A DNA stretch of 64,000 bases from Thermohalobaculum sp039027855 (lineage in GTDB: Bacteria > Pseudomonadota > Alphaproteobacteria > Rhodobacterales > Rhodobacteraceae): the NCBI GenBank assembly GCA_039027855.1, contig JBCCJI010000006.1, positions 62,001 through 126,000 of the forward strand, in the 5' to 3' direction. The notes under the pieces were generated by a model that searched no databases, had not been told where the DNA came from, and saw only the letters and a program-made list of their open reading frames with translations. The translations under genes and the position numbers were made by a program. Below, piece by piece: positions 44,377-53,531 of this stretch (positions are counted from its first letter, which is position 1; each line of letters starts with the position of its first letter).

Positions 44377-45480
44377 ATGCTGAACCGAAAGGCGTTGTCG
44401 CGCCGCAGCTTCCTCACCACATCCGCCGCCGGCGCTGGCGCGACGCTCGCGGCGCCGGCCATCGCCACGGCGCAGGGCCAGACCACGACCTGGCGCGTGC
44501 AGACCGCCTGGGGCAGCGGCCCGGGTCTCGACGCCTTCAACAGCTGGGCCAACGGCATTGTCGAGCGCTCGGGCGGCGAGCTGGCCTTCGAGGCGTCGAA
44601 GAGCGGCGATATCGCCAAGCGCTTCGAGATCTATGACGCCATCAAGGGCGGCCAGATGGAGGCCGCGCACACCTTTACCATCGACGCAGGCAACATCGTG
44701 CCGGGTGGTACCTTCCTTTCGTCCTACCCGCTCGCCATGCGCGCGCCGCACGAGTGGGACACCTTCTACTACGCGCTCGGCGGGCTCGAGATCGCGCGTC
44801 AGCTCTATGCCACGCAGGGCCTCTACTTTGTCGGCCCGGTCCACCATGGCCCGAACATCATTCACGCCACCAAGCGGATCCGCTATCTCGACGACTTCCG
44901 CGGCCTGACGATGCGCACGCCGGGCGGCATGGTCTCGGCGCTGTTCGAGGCGTTTGGCGCCAAGACCATCACGCTGGCAGGCAACGAGATCATGCCGGCC
45001 TTCGAGGCGGGCACCATCGACGCGGCCGACTTCGTGGGCCCGGCGATCAACTACGACTACGGGTTCTCCAAGGCGACCAAGTTCATCTCGATGGGCCCGC
45101 CGGGGTTCATGTCGGTCTACCAGCCGGTCGACCTGATGGACCTGACGGTGTCGCTTGACGCCTGGAACGCGCTCAGCCCGCAGATGAAGTCCTTCCTCGA
45201 GACGGAAGTGGCGCATTTCTCCGATCTGCACCATGCCGCCGTGCAGAAGGCCGACCAGGAAGCCTGGGCCAAGTACGAGGCCGACGGCACGCGTGTCAGC
45301 CGCCTGACCGATGCCGATATCGAGGCGATGACCCGCGTCATGGGCCAGATCTGGATCGACTTTGCGACCAAATCGCCCGAGGCCACGCGGATCTTCCAGA
45401 TCCAGCTCGACTACATGACCTCGGGCTCGCTCGGCTATGTCGACCGCACGCTGTACGACTTCTTCTCGCAGCAGCTCTGA
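44377..45480 (+). CDS. TRAP transporter substrate-binding protein (DctP family), orphan
   Basis: A 367-residue periplasmic solute receptor. A twin-arginine signal (SRRSFLTTSAAGAGATLAA, cut near ATAQ) suggests folded export by Tat. Mature features fit DctP/TakP-type receptors: WRVQTAWGSGPGLDAF, the ligand-carboxylate Arg in GLTMRTPGGMVS, and NYDYGFSKATKFIS. It resembles the TakP class that binds 2-oxo acids, but substrate is not certain. No small (DctQ) or large (DctM) membrane subunit is nearby; the receptor must use a transporter elsewhere. A strong terminator follows. Confidence 0.9.
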   Translation: MLNRKALSRRSFLTTSAAGAGATLAAPAIATAQGQTTTWRVQTAWGSGPGLDAFNSWANGIVERSGGELAFEASKSGDIAKRFEIYDAIKGGQMEAAHTFTIDAGNIVPGGTFLSSYPLAMRAPHEWDTFYYALGGLEIARQLYATQGLYFVGPVHHGPNIIHATKRIRYLDDFRGLTMRTPGGMVSALFEAFGAKTITLAGNEIMPAFEAGTIDAADFVGPAINYDYGFSKATKFISMGPPGFMSVYQPVDLMDLTVSLDAWNALSPQMKSFLETEVAHFSDLHHAAVQKADQEAWAKYEADGTRVSRLTDADIEAMTRVMGQIWIDFATKSPEATRIFQIQLDYMTSGSLGYVDRTLYDFFSQQL

Positions 45481-45529
45481 GCGCGACACCGCGACACGGC
45501 TTTCCCCCTCCACTCTTCCCTGGAAAGCC

Positions 45530-45567
45530 AATGGCCCGCGCGATCCCTCGCGCGGGCCATTTTCTTT
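45530..45567 (+). terminator. Strong rho-independent terminator after the TRAP gene
   Basis: A 13-bp stem (AATGGCCCGCGCG against CGCGCGGGCCATT) with a six-base loop, followed by TTCTTT. It also can serve the convergent surface-protein gene. Confidence 0.88.
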
Positions 45568-45584
45568 GGGCGGCGCAGCGCGCG

Positions 45585-46199
45585 TCAGGCGCGTCGGCGC
45601 AGCGCGGTCATGAGGCCGACACCGCCGAGCAGCAGCCAAGCGCCGGGCGGAAGCGGGACCTGCGCCGTCACGAAGGCCGTCGTGGTGCCAAACTGCGGAT
45701 CGACCAGAGAGCAGGCCAGATCACCGTCCTGCGTGCACGTAAAGACAACCGAGAGGATCGGCGTGTCCGAGATCAACCCACCGAAACCGGCGCTTTTGCC
45801 GTAATCGACACGGCCGACCTCGATGCCCGTGGCATTCAGACCGCTGAAGGCGATGACCTCGCCGCCATCGATGGTAAAGGTCAGCGCGCCGACGCCGTTT
45901 ACCGCGGTATCGAAGTTGAGGCTGATGCTGGGATTGGCGCTGTCGAAGAAAGCGCCGTTCAGCAGCACCCCGTCCGAACGCACGGAGCTTGACGGGCCGA
46001 AAAAGGTCGCGTTCGGCGTTGCGGTGCTCAGCGCTGCCGTCGTCACGCCGACATTGGCCGAGGTGTCGATCAGCGTGAAACTGTCGTCGAGTGCGGTCTC
46101 GAAAGCGCTTTGATCGGTGAAGGTGATGATCGCGGCCTCTGCAGGCGCGGTGGAGGTAAGCGCCGCGGCAGCCGCCGCAGCGATGGTGAACAATCGCAT
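45585..46199 (-). CDS. Secreted protein with VPLP-type C-terminal sorting signal
   Basis: A 204-residue protein with a signal peptide (FTIAAAAAAALTSTAPAEA) and a C-terminus VPLPPGAWLLLGGVGLMTALRRR: a VPLP motif, a hydrophobic helix and a basic end, the layout of VPLPA-CTERM proteins sorted and processed by rhombosortase/exosortase-type enzymes. The mature part is Ser/Thr/Asp-rich with beta-strand-like text (ISLNFDTAVNGVGALTFTI) and a CTQDGDLAC pair that may form a disulfide. Start at the second ATG, matching the signal peptide. Probably an exported surface or matrix protein; no exosortase in view. Confidence 0.8.
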   Translation of the reverse strand: MRLFTIAAAAAAALTSTAPAEAAIITFTDQSAFETALDDSFTLIDTSANVGVTTAALSTATPNATFFGPSSSVRSDGVLLNGAFFDSANPSISLNFDTAVNGVGALTFTIDGGEVIAFSGLNATGIEVGRVDYGKSAGFGGLISDTPILSVVFTCTQDGDLACSLVDPQFGTTTAFVTAQVPLPPGAWLLLGGVGLMTALRRRA

Positions 46200-46307
46200 A
46201 AGACCCTCGAACGTTGGTTTCCCCTGCGGCAGAGGAAAGGCAATCACGCCCGTGTGATCAAGTCGAAAGCCGATAATGCCCCGAAAGGGTGCGGCGATGG
46301 AATATTC

Positions 46308-46335
46308 CTGCGGGGCGGTTGTTGCCGCCCCGCAG
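46308..46335 (-). terminator. Perfect 11-bp hairpin after lpdA
   Basis: Arms CTGCGGGGCGG and CCGCCCCGCAG around a six-base loop, seven bp beyond the lpdA stop on the minus strand. No long T-run. Confidence 0.6.
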
Positions 46336-46341
46336 CAGCGC

Positions 46342-47751
46342 TCAGAAGTGGATGGCGCGGCCGTAAGCGTCGAGGACGCTCTCGTGCATCATCTCGCTAA
46401 GGGTGGGGTGCGGGAACACCGTCTCCATCAGGTCCTGTTCCGTCGTCTCGAGCTTCTTGCCGACCGTGTAGCCCTGGATGAGCTCGGTCACCTCGGCGCC
46501 GACCATATGGGCGCCCAGAAGCTCGCCGGTCGTATCGTCGAACACCGTCTTGATGATGCCCTCAGGCTCACCCAGCGCGATGGCCTTGCCGTTGCCGATG
46601 AAGGGGAAGCGGCCGACCTTGACCTTGTAGCCTGCCTCCTTGGCCTTGGCCTCGGTCAGACCGACGCTTGCGATCTGCGGGTTGCAGTAGGTGCAGCCTG
46701 GTATCGAGGTCGGCGCGACGGCGTGGACGTCGTTCTTGCCCGCGATCAGTTCGGCGACCATCACGCCCTCGTGGCTGGCCTTGTGGGCAAGCCAGGGGGC
46801 GCCGGCGATGTCGCCGATGGCCCAGACCCCCTCGATGCCTGTGCGGCAGTAGGGGTCGGTGACGACATGGCTCTTCTCGACCTTGACGCCCAGCTTCTCG
46901 AGGCCCAGCCCCTCGGTATTGCCGACGATGCCAACGGCCGAAATCACGGTGTCGAACTCCTCGGTCGTGGTCTTGCCGCCGACCTCCAGATGCGCGGTCA
47001 CGCGCCCGCTGCCGTTCTGGCCGGGATTGCGGTCTAGCTTCTTCACCATGGCCTTGGTCATGATCTTCATGCCCTGGGCCTTGAAGCTCTTGGTGGCGAA
47101 GGCCGAGATCTCGGCATCCTCGACGGGCACGATGCGGTCCATCACCTCGACCACCGTCGTGTCGGCGCCCAGCGTGTTGTAGAAGCTCGCGAACTCGACC
47201 CCGATGGCGCCCGAGCCGATGACCAGCAGTTTTTTCGGCATGCGCGAGGGCGTCATCGCGGTCTTGTAGTTCCAGACGAGATCGCCGTCGGCCTCAAGCC
47301 CCGGCAGATCGCGCGCCCGCGCCCCCGTGGCGATGATGATGTGGCGGGCCGTCATCTCCTCGGTGCCTTTGTCGGTCTTGATGGTGACCTTGCCTTTGGC
47401 GGGGATCGTGGCCTCGCCCATCACGGTCGTCACCTTGTTCTTCTTCAGCAGGTGACCGACGCCGCCATTGAGCTGTGCCGCGACCTTGCGCGAGCGCTTC
47501 ACCACCGCTTCGAGATCGTAGCCGATATCGCCGGCCTTCAGGCCAAACTCCTTGGCGCGGTGCATAAGGTGGAACACCTCGGCCGAGCGGAGCATCGCCT
47601 TGGTCGGGATGCAGCCCCAGTTGAGGCAGATGCCGCCGAGGTGCTCACGCTCGACGATCGCTGTCTTGAGGCCGAGCTGCGCCGCGCGGATGGCCGCCAC
47701 GTAGCCGCCGGGGCCTGCGCCAATGACAACGACATCATAATTGGAAGCCAT
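46342..47751 (-). CDS. lpdA: Dihydrolipoyl dehydrogenase (E3)
   Basis: A 469-residue flavoprotein reoxidising dihydrolipoamide in 2-oxo acid dehydrogenase complexes. FAD site VVVIGAGPGGYVAAIRAAQLG, redox disulfide GGICLNWGCIPTK, NAD site LLVIGSGAIGVEFA, GVWAIGDIAGAPWLAHKA and the C-terminal His-Glu dyad region HPTLSEMMHE. Start chosen at the ATG seven bases after GGAGA; an ATG six bases earlier leaves no room for a ribosome site. No E1/E2 genes are adjacent in this window. Confidence 0.96.
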   Translation of the reverse strand: MASNYDVVVIGAGPGGYVAAIRAAQLGLKTAIVEREHLGGICLNWGCIPTKAMLRSAEVFHLMHRAKEFGLKAGDIGYDLEAVVKRSRKVAAQLNGGVGHLLKKNKVTTVMGEATIPAKGKVTIKTDKGTEEMTARHIIIATGARARDLPGLEADGDLVWNYKTAMTPSRMPKKLLVIGSGAIGVEFASFYNTLGADTTVVEVMDRIVPVEDAEISAFATKSFKAQGMKIMTKAMVKKLDRNPGQNGSGRVTAHLEVGGKTTTEEFDTVISAVGIVGNTEGLGLEKLGVKVEKSHVVTDPYCRTGIEGVWAIGDIAGAPWLAHKASHEGVMVAELIAGKNDVHAVAPTSIPGCTYCNPQIASVGLTEAKAKEAGYKVKVGRFPFIGNGKAIALGEPEGIIKTVFDDTTGELLGAHMVGAEVTELIQGYTVGKKLETTEQDLMETVFPHPTLSEMMHESVLDAYGRAIHF

Positions 47752-47930
47752 TTCCATTCTCCGTCTTGTTTCCTGCGGAGCCTATTGATTCGGCGCTGAA
47801 TGTCCATGACAGGGAAGTCGCGTTTGCGGCCTGCGCAGTGCTGCGATGCATCTGCGGCGGCCGATATCAAGCGCGATGGACCGAACGGTGATGCGCTTGG
47901 TGAGGGCCGGCGACCCTCGTCCCCTGCTGC

Positions 47931-48491
47931 TCAGCCCATGAAGCCGCCGGCGTCGCGATAGGCGGCTTCGGCGGCGCTGTATGTCCGGCCAAGCGCGGTG
48001 TTGCGGCTGGGAAAGCGGCCGAAGTGGCGGATGACATCGCGGTGCAGGATCGCGAAACGCGCCGTCTCGTGTCCTTCCGGCAGACGGGTCAGGGAGAGCG
48101 CGACACAGCGCGCCTGATCGGCGAGCCGCTCGGAATGCATCAGCGGGAGATAGAGGAGCGGGCGCTCACGCGCGCTAAGCCGGGTGTCGAAACCACGGGC
48201 GATGGCGCCCTTTGCCACGGCGAGTGCGCGGGCGTCGCTGGCGAACGCCTGGGCGGCGCCGCGGTAAATGTTACGCGGCATCTGGTCGAGCAGGACCAAG
48301 AGCGCGAGCACGCCCCGCATGTCGCGCGCCCAGTGCTGCAGCTGCCCCACCGAGGCCGCGGCGGTCGCATCGCCAAGCCGCGATCGGCAGAGATCGTCGA
48401 GCGCGGGATCGGTCTCGAACCAGCGCTCAGGCCCGATCTCGTCGAACCAGAAGGCGAGCACGAGGTCGGTGGTGGTCTCGTTCACAGGCAT
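47931..48491 (-). CDS. DUF924 family protein
   Basis: A 186-residue soluble helical protein, with VLAFWFDEIGPERWFETDPALDD, LALLVLLDQMPRNIYRGAAQAFASD and LPLMHSERL as the DUF924 hallmarks (TPR-like fold). Function is not established in the family. The start is the ATG complementary to 48489-48491. Located 36 bp upstream of the MFS gene stop on the same strand, so the MFS gene is transcribed toward it. Confidence 0.88.
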   Translation of the reverse strand: MPVNETTTDLVLAFWFDEIGPERWFETDPALDDLCRSRLGDATAAASVGQLQHWARDMRGVLALLVLLDQMPRNIYRGAAQAFASDARALAVAKGAIARGFDTRLSARERPLLYLPLMHSERLADQARCVALSLTRLPEGHETARFAILHRDVIRHFGRFPSRNTALGRTYSAAEAAYRDAGGFMG

Positions 48492-48527
48492 CTCCGGCGC
48501 CCGGCGGTGGCGCGGGCTGGTGGGGCA

Positions 48528-49892
48528 TCATTCGGCCGGGGCGGGCCGTGTCTCGCCCTCGTCGCCCCAGCCATGCTCGTTATGGCTATCGACCGTGTCC
48601 AGATTGTCGAGTTCTTCATCGCCGTCCTCACCGGTCTCGCTGTCAGCGGCCTGCGCTTCGGCAGCCTCGGCATAGACCTCTTGCGCAGCCGATACGGTCA
48701 CCATCGACAGTGTCGGCGCAATGGCGGTGTGGGGCAGCGTCTCATCCACCGGCGTCGCGGGCCGTACCGTCATGCGGTAGAGCCCATAGAGCGTGATGAC
48801 ACTGAAACAGGTCGCCATGAAGACCGGGAAGGCCACCGGTCCCGCGACATCCATCAGCGCGCCGATCACAAAGGGCGTACCGGCGGCACCAAGGCCGTTC
48901 AGCAGGACGAGGCCACCGGCCGCCGCGGCCATGTCCTCCCAATCCATGTAGTCGTTGGTATGGGCGATCAGCAGCGAGTAGAGCGGGTTGGCCATGCCGC
49001 CCACCAAGAAGGCGGCGACGAGAACGAGCGTGAAATCGGTGCCGACAAGCGCCATCGCGACGGCACCGATGGCGCCGATGCCGGTGCAGGCGATGATGAG
49101 GATGCGCCGGTCCATGCGGTCGGACAGCCAGCCAACCGGGAACTGCAGCACCATGGCACCGATATAGAGCGTGCCGACGATGGCCGAGACCTCGCCCGCC
49201 GAGAGCCCGATGGCGGTGCCCCAGACCGCCGTCATGCCGAACATCGACGCGAAGACAGCCCCCATGACCAGGGTGCCGACAACGCCGAGGGGCGAGATCC
49301 GGAACAGCGTCACGAGCGAGAGCTGGCGGTTGTGCTCGACCACCGGGGCGGGGCTCGCCGAGAGCAGGATGGGCGCGCAGGCGATGGAGACCGCCACCGT
49401 CATGATCACGAAGAGATCGTAGCCCGCGGGATCGGCGAGCGGTACCGCCGCCTGCGCCAGCACGATGCCCCCCATTTGGCAGACCAGGTAGACCGAGAGT
49501 GTCTGGCCCCGGTTCTCATTGGTCGACTGGTTGTTGAGCCAGCTTTCGGCGACGACATAGACGCCCGAGAAGCAGGCCCCGGTGACCAGCCGCATGGCGA
49601 GCCAGGCGATCGGATCAACGGCGGCGCCGTAGATGATGCAGGCGGCCGAGATCAGCGAGGCGAGCGCCGCAAAGGTGCGTACATGGCCTACCCGGCGCAG
49701 CAGCTTGGGCGTGATCCAGGCGCCAGCGAGGAAGCCGACGAAATAGCCGCTCATCACGACGCCCATCACGGTCGTGTCGAAGCCCTCGATCCCGCCGCGG
49801 ATGCCGAGCGCGGTGCCCTGCAGACCATTGCCGATCTGCAGCAGGAACATGCCGATGAGCAACGCCCACATGGCCCGAAACACCCCGATCAT
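48528..49892 (-). CDS. Major facilitator superfamily transporter
   Basis: A 454-residue inner-membrane protein with about 12 helices. It starts MIGVFRAMWALLIGMFLLQIGNGLQ; the conserved loop 2-3 equivalent is around ITPKLLRRVGHVRTF, and WLSDRMDRRILII is the loop 8-9 counterpart. WLNNQSTNENRGQ is typical of the YcaD/YfkF-like subgroup. The last 60 residues are an acidic soluble tail (DSETGEDGDEELDNLD). Start at the ATG after GGAGAGGGGGCACC. Substrate unknown. Confidence 0.9.
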   Translation of the reverse strand: MIGVFRAMWALLIGMFLLQIGNGLQGTALGIRGGIEGFDTTVMGVVMSGYFVGFLAGAWITPKLLRRVGHVRTFAALASLISAACIIYGAAVDPIAWLAMRLVTGACFSGVYVVAESWLNNQSTNENRGQTLSVYLVCQMGGIVLAQAAVPLADPAGYDLFVIMTVAVSIACAPILLSASPAPVVEHNRQLSLVTLFRISPLGVVGTLVMGAVFASMFGMTAVWGTAIGLSAGEVSAIVGTLYIGAMVLQFPVGWLSDRMDRRILIIACTGIGAIGAVAMALVGTDFTLVLVAAFLVGGMANPLYSLLIAHTNDYMDWEDMAAAAGGLVLLNGLGAAGTPFVIGALMDVAGPVAFPVFMATCFSVITLYGLYRMTVRPATPVDETLPHTAIAPTLSMVTVSAAQEVYAEAAEAQAADSETGEDGDEELDNLDTVDSHNEHGWGDEGETRPAPAE

Positions 49893-50356
49893 GGTGCCCC
49901 CTCTCCGGCCCCTCGCCGGTGGTTGGAATGTGGAGTGCCGCCCAGTCCCCGCCGGGCCTTGCGGCGCCCGATCGCCGCCCGACGGCATAGGGCGCGCGAC
50001 ATGGAATAGACTGACCCGTCTGACAACCATCGTCTTGCCTGCGAGCGGCAGTTGCATGTCGCATTTGCCCTGACTGCAGAGCCCGCCGTCCAGACGGAAT
50101 CGCGGCTGGTCGCCGCGATGCTTCTTGCGGGGTCACGGTGTGGCGGGCCAGCGCGACGCCCTCGCGCCGCGGTGCTTCTGCCAATCCGATGGTCTGGGCG
50201 GGCGCTCGGCCGGCAGAGCCTTAGATCCCGGTCTTCGGGTGAGGACCGGTTGCCCGAGGTCGTGCCAGCTGACGCCTTTCACAGACATGATGCCGAGCCC
50301 GGCCCGGTATCTTTCGCCTGACCTTCGCGAAGGCTGACGCGGCGCCCGATGCCGCG
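49893..50356. other. 464-bp intergenic region with repeat head
   Basis: Between the MFS start and the queA end on the minus strand. It contains the 27-bp repeat head (50094-50120) and some small inverted repeats, e.g. around 50229-50250 and CCTTCGCGAAGG near 50320. I see no gene. Confidence 0.5.
50094..50120 (+). repeat. Head-only copy of the dispersed structured repeat
   Basis: Identical over 27 bases to positions 54659-54685 and 62878-62904, including an 8-bp hairpin (ATCGCGGC, loop TGGTC, GCCGCGAT). Similarity continues weakly for about 15 bases (CTTCTTGCGGGG). The later hairpins of the full element are missing, so this copy is truncated or a separate use of the head. Confidence 0.85.
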
Positions 50357-51418
50357 TCAGCGGCCTCCTGGCAGCAACAGCGAACTGTCGCCATAGGAAT
50401 AGAAGCGGTAATCGGCCCGGATGGCATGGGCGTACAGCGCCTGCATCCGATTCAGGCCCATCAGCGCCGCGACGAGCATGAATAGCGTGGAGCGGGGCAG
50501 GTGGAAATTGGTCATCAGCCCGTCGATGCCCCGGAAGACATGACCGGGCTTGATGAAGATCGCCGTCTCACCGTCGAAGGGGTGGAACCGTCGCGCGTCA
50601 CCGGCGGCGGTCTCCAGCAGGCGGAGGGCGGTGGTTCCGACCGCGATCAGCCGCCGACCCTCGGCGCGGGCCGCGTTCAGTCGCTCGGCCGCGGCGCGCG
50701 ACAGCACTGCCCGTTCGGCATGCATGACGTGCGCGTCCACATCCTCGGTCTTGACCGGCAGAAATGTGCCGGGCCCGACATGCAGCGTGAACGTTTCGCG
50801 GGTGATACCCGCGGCCTCCAGCGCCGCCAGCAGGGGCGCGTCGAAATGGAGCGAGGCCGTCGGCGCCGCCACCGAGCCTGTCTCGGCCGCGAAGATCGTT
50901 TGATAGTCCTCGAGATCGCGGCTGTCGGCGGCGCGGCGCGCGGCGATATAAGGCGGCAGTGGCATGGCACCGGCCGCGGCGATGGCGGCCTCAAGCGCCG
51001 GGCCCTCGCGGTCGAAGACCAGCGGCGCGAGCCCGTCGACCGGTGCTGTGGCGACCCGCGCCGTCAGGCCGCCGTCGAAATGGATGATGTCGCCAGGGCG
51101 CAGGCGTTTGGCCGGGCGCACCAGGGCACGCCAGCGGCCGGGACTGTCCGGCAGGGCGAGCGTCGCGTCGATCCGGGCAATACCGCTGCCATCGCTGGTC
51201 TCGCGCCGCCGCTCACCGCTGAGACGGGCCGGCAGGACGCGGGTGTCGTTGATCACCAGCACATCGCCCGGACGCAGCACATTCGGCAGATCGCTCACCC
51301 GCTGGTCGTCATGGGTCAGGCGGTCGGCAACGAGCAGCCGCGCCGAGGAGCGCGGCTCGGCCGGGCGGAGGGCGATGCGATCCTCGGGCAGGGTGAAATC
51401 GAAATCGGCGAGCTGCAT
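50357..51418 (-). CDS. queA: S-adenosylmethionine:tRNA ribosyltransferase-isomerase
   Basis: Transfers the ribosyl part of SAM to preQ1 at tRNA position 34 in queuosine synthesis. The 353-residue protein begins MQLADFDFTLPEDRIALRPAEPR, and has VLVINDTRVLPARL, PLPPYIAARR, YQTIFAAETGSVAAPTASLHF, TLHVGPGTFLPVKTEDV and NFHLPRSTLFMLVAALMG. Length and motifs are standard. Confidence 0.97.
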   Translation of the reverse strand: MQLADFDFTLPEDRIALRPAEPRSSARLLVADRLTHDDQRVSDLPNVLRPGDVLVINDTRVLPARLSGERRRETSDGSGIARIDATLALPDSPGRWRALVRPAKRLRPGDIIHFDGGLTARVATAPVDGLAPLVFDREGPALEAAIAAAGAMPLPPYIAARRAADSRDLEDYQTIFAAETGSVAAPTASLHFDAPLLAALEAAGITRETFTLHVGPGTFLPVKTEDVDAHVMHAERAVLSRAAAERLNAARAEGRRLIAVGTTALRLLETAAGDARRFHPFDGETAIFIKPGHVFRGIDGLMTNFHLPRSTLFMLVAALMGLNRMQALYAHAIRADYRFYSYGDSSLLLPGGR

Positions 51419-51597
51419 GGAAGGCCTGATAGGCGAGGCCCCACGCGAGGTCCATGCCGGGGAGGCTGTGGCTGATCCCGGTTCCGGCTGGGATCCCTGC
51501 CGCGATGCGGCGTCCGGTCTTGTAGCGCATGGCGCGCTCTACCACGCGCACGCGCCTGCTGGCATACTGTGCGCGCAGAACGGCGGAGGGCATTGCG

Positions 51598-52278
51598 ATG
51601 GCGGGACTGATCCAAACCTGGGCCAACCGCACCGAGGAAGAGGATGCCATGACGCGCGAGCATGCCTGGATCTGGCGCGCGATGATCCGGGCCGCCCTGC
51701 CGCCGGGCGGGCTCAGCGGTCGGCGCGTGCTTGATATCGGCTGCAATCAGGGCGGTTTCCTGCGGCTCTTGCACGACAGCGAGGGCTATCGCGAGGCGGT
51801 CGGCATCGATCTCGCGCAGCAGGCCGTCGCGCTGGCCGAGAGCCTGAAGGGCACGCGCCCGGTGCGCTATCTCGCGGCGACGCGGCTGGCCGAGGCGGGC
51901 TCGGGCTTTGACATCGCCTTCAGCCACGAGGTGATCTACCTCATCGAGGATCTCGTGGATCATGCGCGGCAGGTGTTCGACGTCCTCCGCCCGGGCGCAG
52001 CCTATCACCCGGTCACCGTCTGCCACAGCGACAATCCGCTCTGGTCGGTCTGGCATCCACGCCTGCAGGCGGTCTCGAACCTGCCGGTGCCGAGCCATTC
52101 GCTCGGCGATATCGCCGAGGCGTTCCGCACGGCCGGCTTCGAGGTGGAGGCGAGCCGGTTTCTGGCGGATGCCTTCATCCCGCTGGAGCCTGCCAACGAC
52201 TACTTCCCGACCGACCAGGACCGCCTCGACCTCTATGCCCGGTGGAAGATCATGTTCCGCTGTACGCGGCCTGGGTAG
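51598..52278 (+). CDS. Class I SAM-dependent methyltransferase
   Basis: A 226-residue protein with SAM motif I RVLDIGCNQGGFLRLL, GIDLAQQAVALAE, and FDIAFSHEVIYLIEDLVDHARQVFDVLRPGA, i.e. a Methyltransf_11/25-like fold. Start at the ATG nine bases after GGAGG. Divergent from queA. Substrate not evident. Confidence 0.85.
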   Translation: MAGLIQTWANRTEEEDAMTREHAWIWRAMIRAALPPGGLSGRRVLDIGCNQGGFLRLLHDSEGYREAVGIDLAQQAVALAESLKGTRPVRYLAATRLAEAGSGFDIAFSHEVIYLIEDLVDHARQVFDVLRPGAAYHPVTVCHSDNPLWSVWHPRLQAVSNLPVPSHSLGDIAEAFRTAGFEVEASRFLADAFIPLEPANDYFPTDQDRLDLYARWKIMFRCTRPG

Positions 52279-52352
52279 GGCGGCCGCCGCCCTATTTCCG
52301 ACCAATCCCTCCGGCAGCGTTTCGCCCTTGGATGAGTGGGGAGGTGAAGGCG

Positions 52353-52874
52353 ATGCAGGTGCAGGTCAGAGAGACGGACATTCCTGGCTGCCCAGGCGGA
52401 GACGAGTGCCTTGGCATGATGCCGATGCTTTTCGCACCGACGCCGGAAGACATCGCCGATGGGTATGACGAGCCGGAAGAGGCCGTGCAGATCGCCGCGC
52501 TACCCGACGCGCTGGATCGGATGGCCGAGCCCGGTACCAAGGCGGCGGAGGCGGAGAAAGCCGTCATCTTCATCGACTATCCGCTGTCCGAAGTCGCCGA
52601 GGTGACGCTGAGCCCCGCTGACGGCAAGGCCTTCACGACGGGCGAGATCGTGGCGGCGATCGGCGAAGCCTATCGCGCGATCTACGAGGCCGAGGGCGCG
52701 AGCCAGACATCGCCCACGCCGTCGATGAGCGAGCGCGGCCAGTTCCTCAACCGGCCGCCGAGCCACGGCACCTTCGGGGTTTGGGGGCACGATCTGGAGG
52801 ATCTGTACCTCGAGGGCGTCCATCTCTATCGCGCCGAGGGTGTGCTCTGGATCGAGCCGCAGATGGGAAGCTGA
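52353..52874 (+). CDS. Hypothetical protein, acidic and soluble
   Basis: A 173-residue protein, with ECLGMMPMLFAPTPEDIADGYDEPEE, VIFIDYPLSEVAEVTL, GQFLNRPPSHGTFGVWGHDLEDLYLEGVHLYRAEGVLWIEP in separated conserved-looking blocks. No signal peptide or known domain. GGGGAGGTGAAGGCG precedes the ATG. 74 bp after the methyltransferase; may be co-transcribed with it. Confidence 0.65.
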   Translation: MQVQVRETDIPGCPGGDECLGMMPMLFAPTPEDIADGYDEPEEAVQIAALPDALDRMAEPGTKAAEAEKAVIFIDYPLSEVAEVTLSPADGKAFTTGEIVAAIGEAYRAIYEAEGASQTSPTPSMSERGQFLNRPPSHGTFGVWGHDLEDLYLEGVHLYRAEGVLWIEPQMGS

Positions 52875-52937
52875 TCGCTTGCAGGGTAGGCGACGGGCCA
52901 CGATGCGGCCCGCGCCGGTGTTCGTTTTAGCGACCGA

Positions 52938-53531
52938 TCAACGATCCGCGGCGACCTCGACCTTCATCATGCGGTCGGGGTCGGTCACGGCGCCCGAGCG
53001 GCCCTCGCCGCGCTTGATGTTGTCGACCAGCTCCATGCCCGACAGCACGCGGCCGAACACGGTGTACTGGCCGTTCAGGAAATGGCCGTCCTCGAACATG
53101 ATGAAGAACTGCGAATTGGCGCTGTTGGGGTTCTGCGAGCGGGCCATGCCGACCATGCCGCGGTCGAACGGTACGCTGGAGAACTCGGCCGGCAGATCGG
53201 GCATATCGGAGCCGCCGGTACCCGCACGGCGCGGTTCGAACCCGTCCTCCATATCGGCAAACTGCACATCGCCGGTCTGCGCCATGAAGCCCTCGATCAC
53301 CCGATGGAAGGCGACATTGTCGTACTGACCATCCCGCGTGAGCTGCTTGATGCGCTCGACATGCTGAGGCGCCACGTCAGGCAGCAATTCGATCACCACC
53401 TCGCCGTTCTCCAGCGCGATGACGAGCGTGTTCTCGGGGTCCTTGATGTCCACGGCCGTGGCCTCCGTCGTGAGTAGGGCGAGAGTGAGGGCGAAGACGC
53501 CCAGAATGCGTGTCAGCATGCGTGTCAGCAT
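52938..53531 (-). CDS. Cyclophilin-type peptidyl-prolyl isomerase, exported
   Basis: A 197-residue periplasmic prolyl isomerase. A signal peptide (ILGVFALTLALLTTEATA) precedes the cyclophilin domain: DVAPQHVERIKQL, VAFHRVIEGFMAQTGD (catalytic Arg in FHRVI), GMVGMARSQNPNSANSQFFIMF, LNGQYTVFGRVLSGM. The N-terminal MLTRMLTR results from a short direct repeat at the start, so translation may begin at either Met. In relatives this gene usually lies next to coaD; here 3.2 kb of other sequence separates them. Confidence 0.94.
   Translation of the reverse strand: MLTRMLTRILGVFALTLALLTTEATAVDIKDPENTLVIALENGEVVIELLPDVAPQHVERIKQLTRDGQYDNVAFHRVIEGFMAQTGDVQFADMEDGFEPRRAGTGGSDMPDLPAEFSSVPFDRGMVGMARSQNPNSANSQFFIMFEDGHFLNGQYTVFGRVLSGMELVDNIKRGEGRSGAVTDPDRMMKVEVAADR

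Noticed and set aside
48024..50009. 661-codon plus-strand frame antisense to the DUF924 and MFS genes
   Set aside because: It is His/Arg/Asp-rich without domains, and both minus-strand genes are firm.
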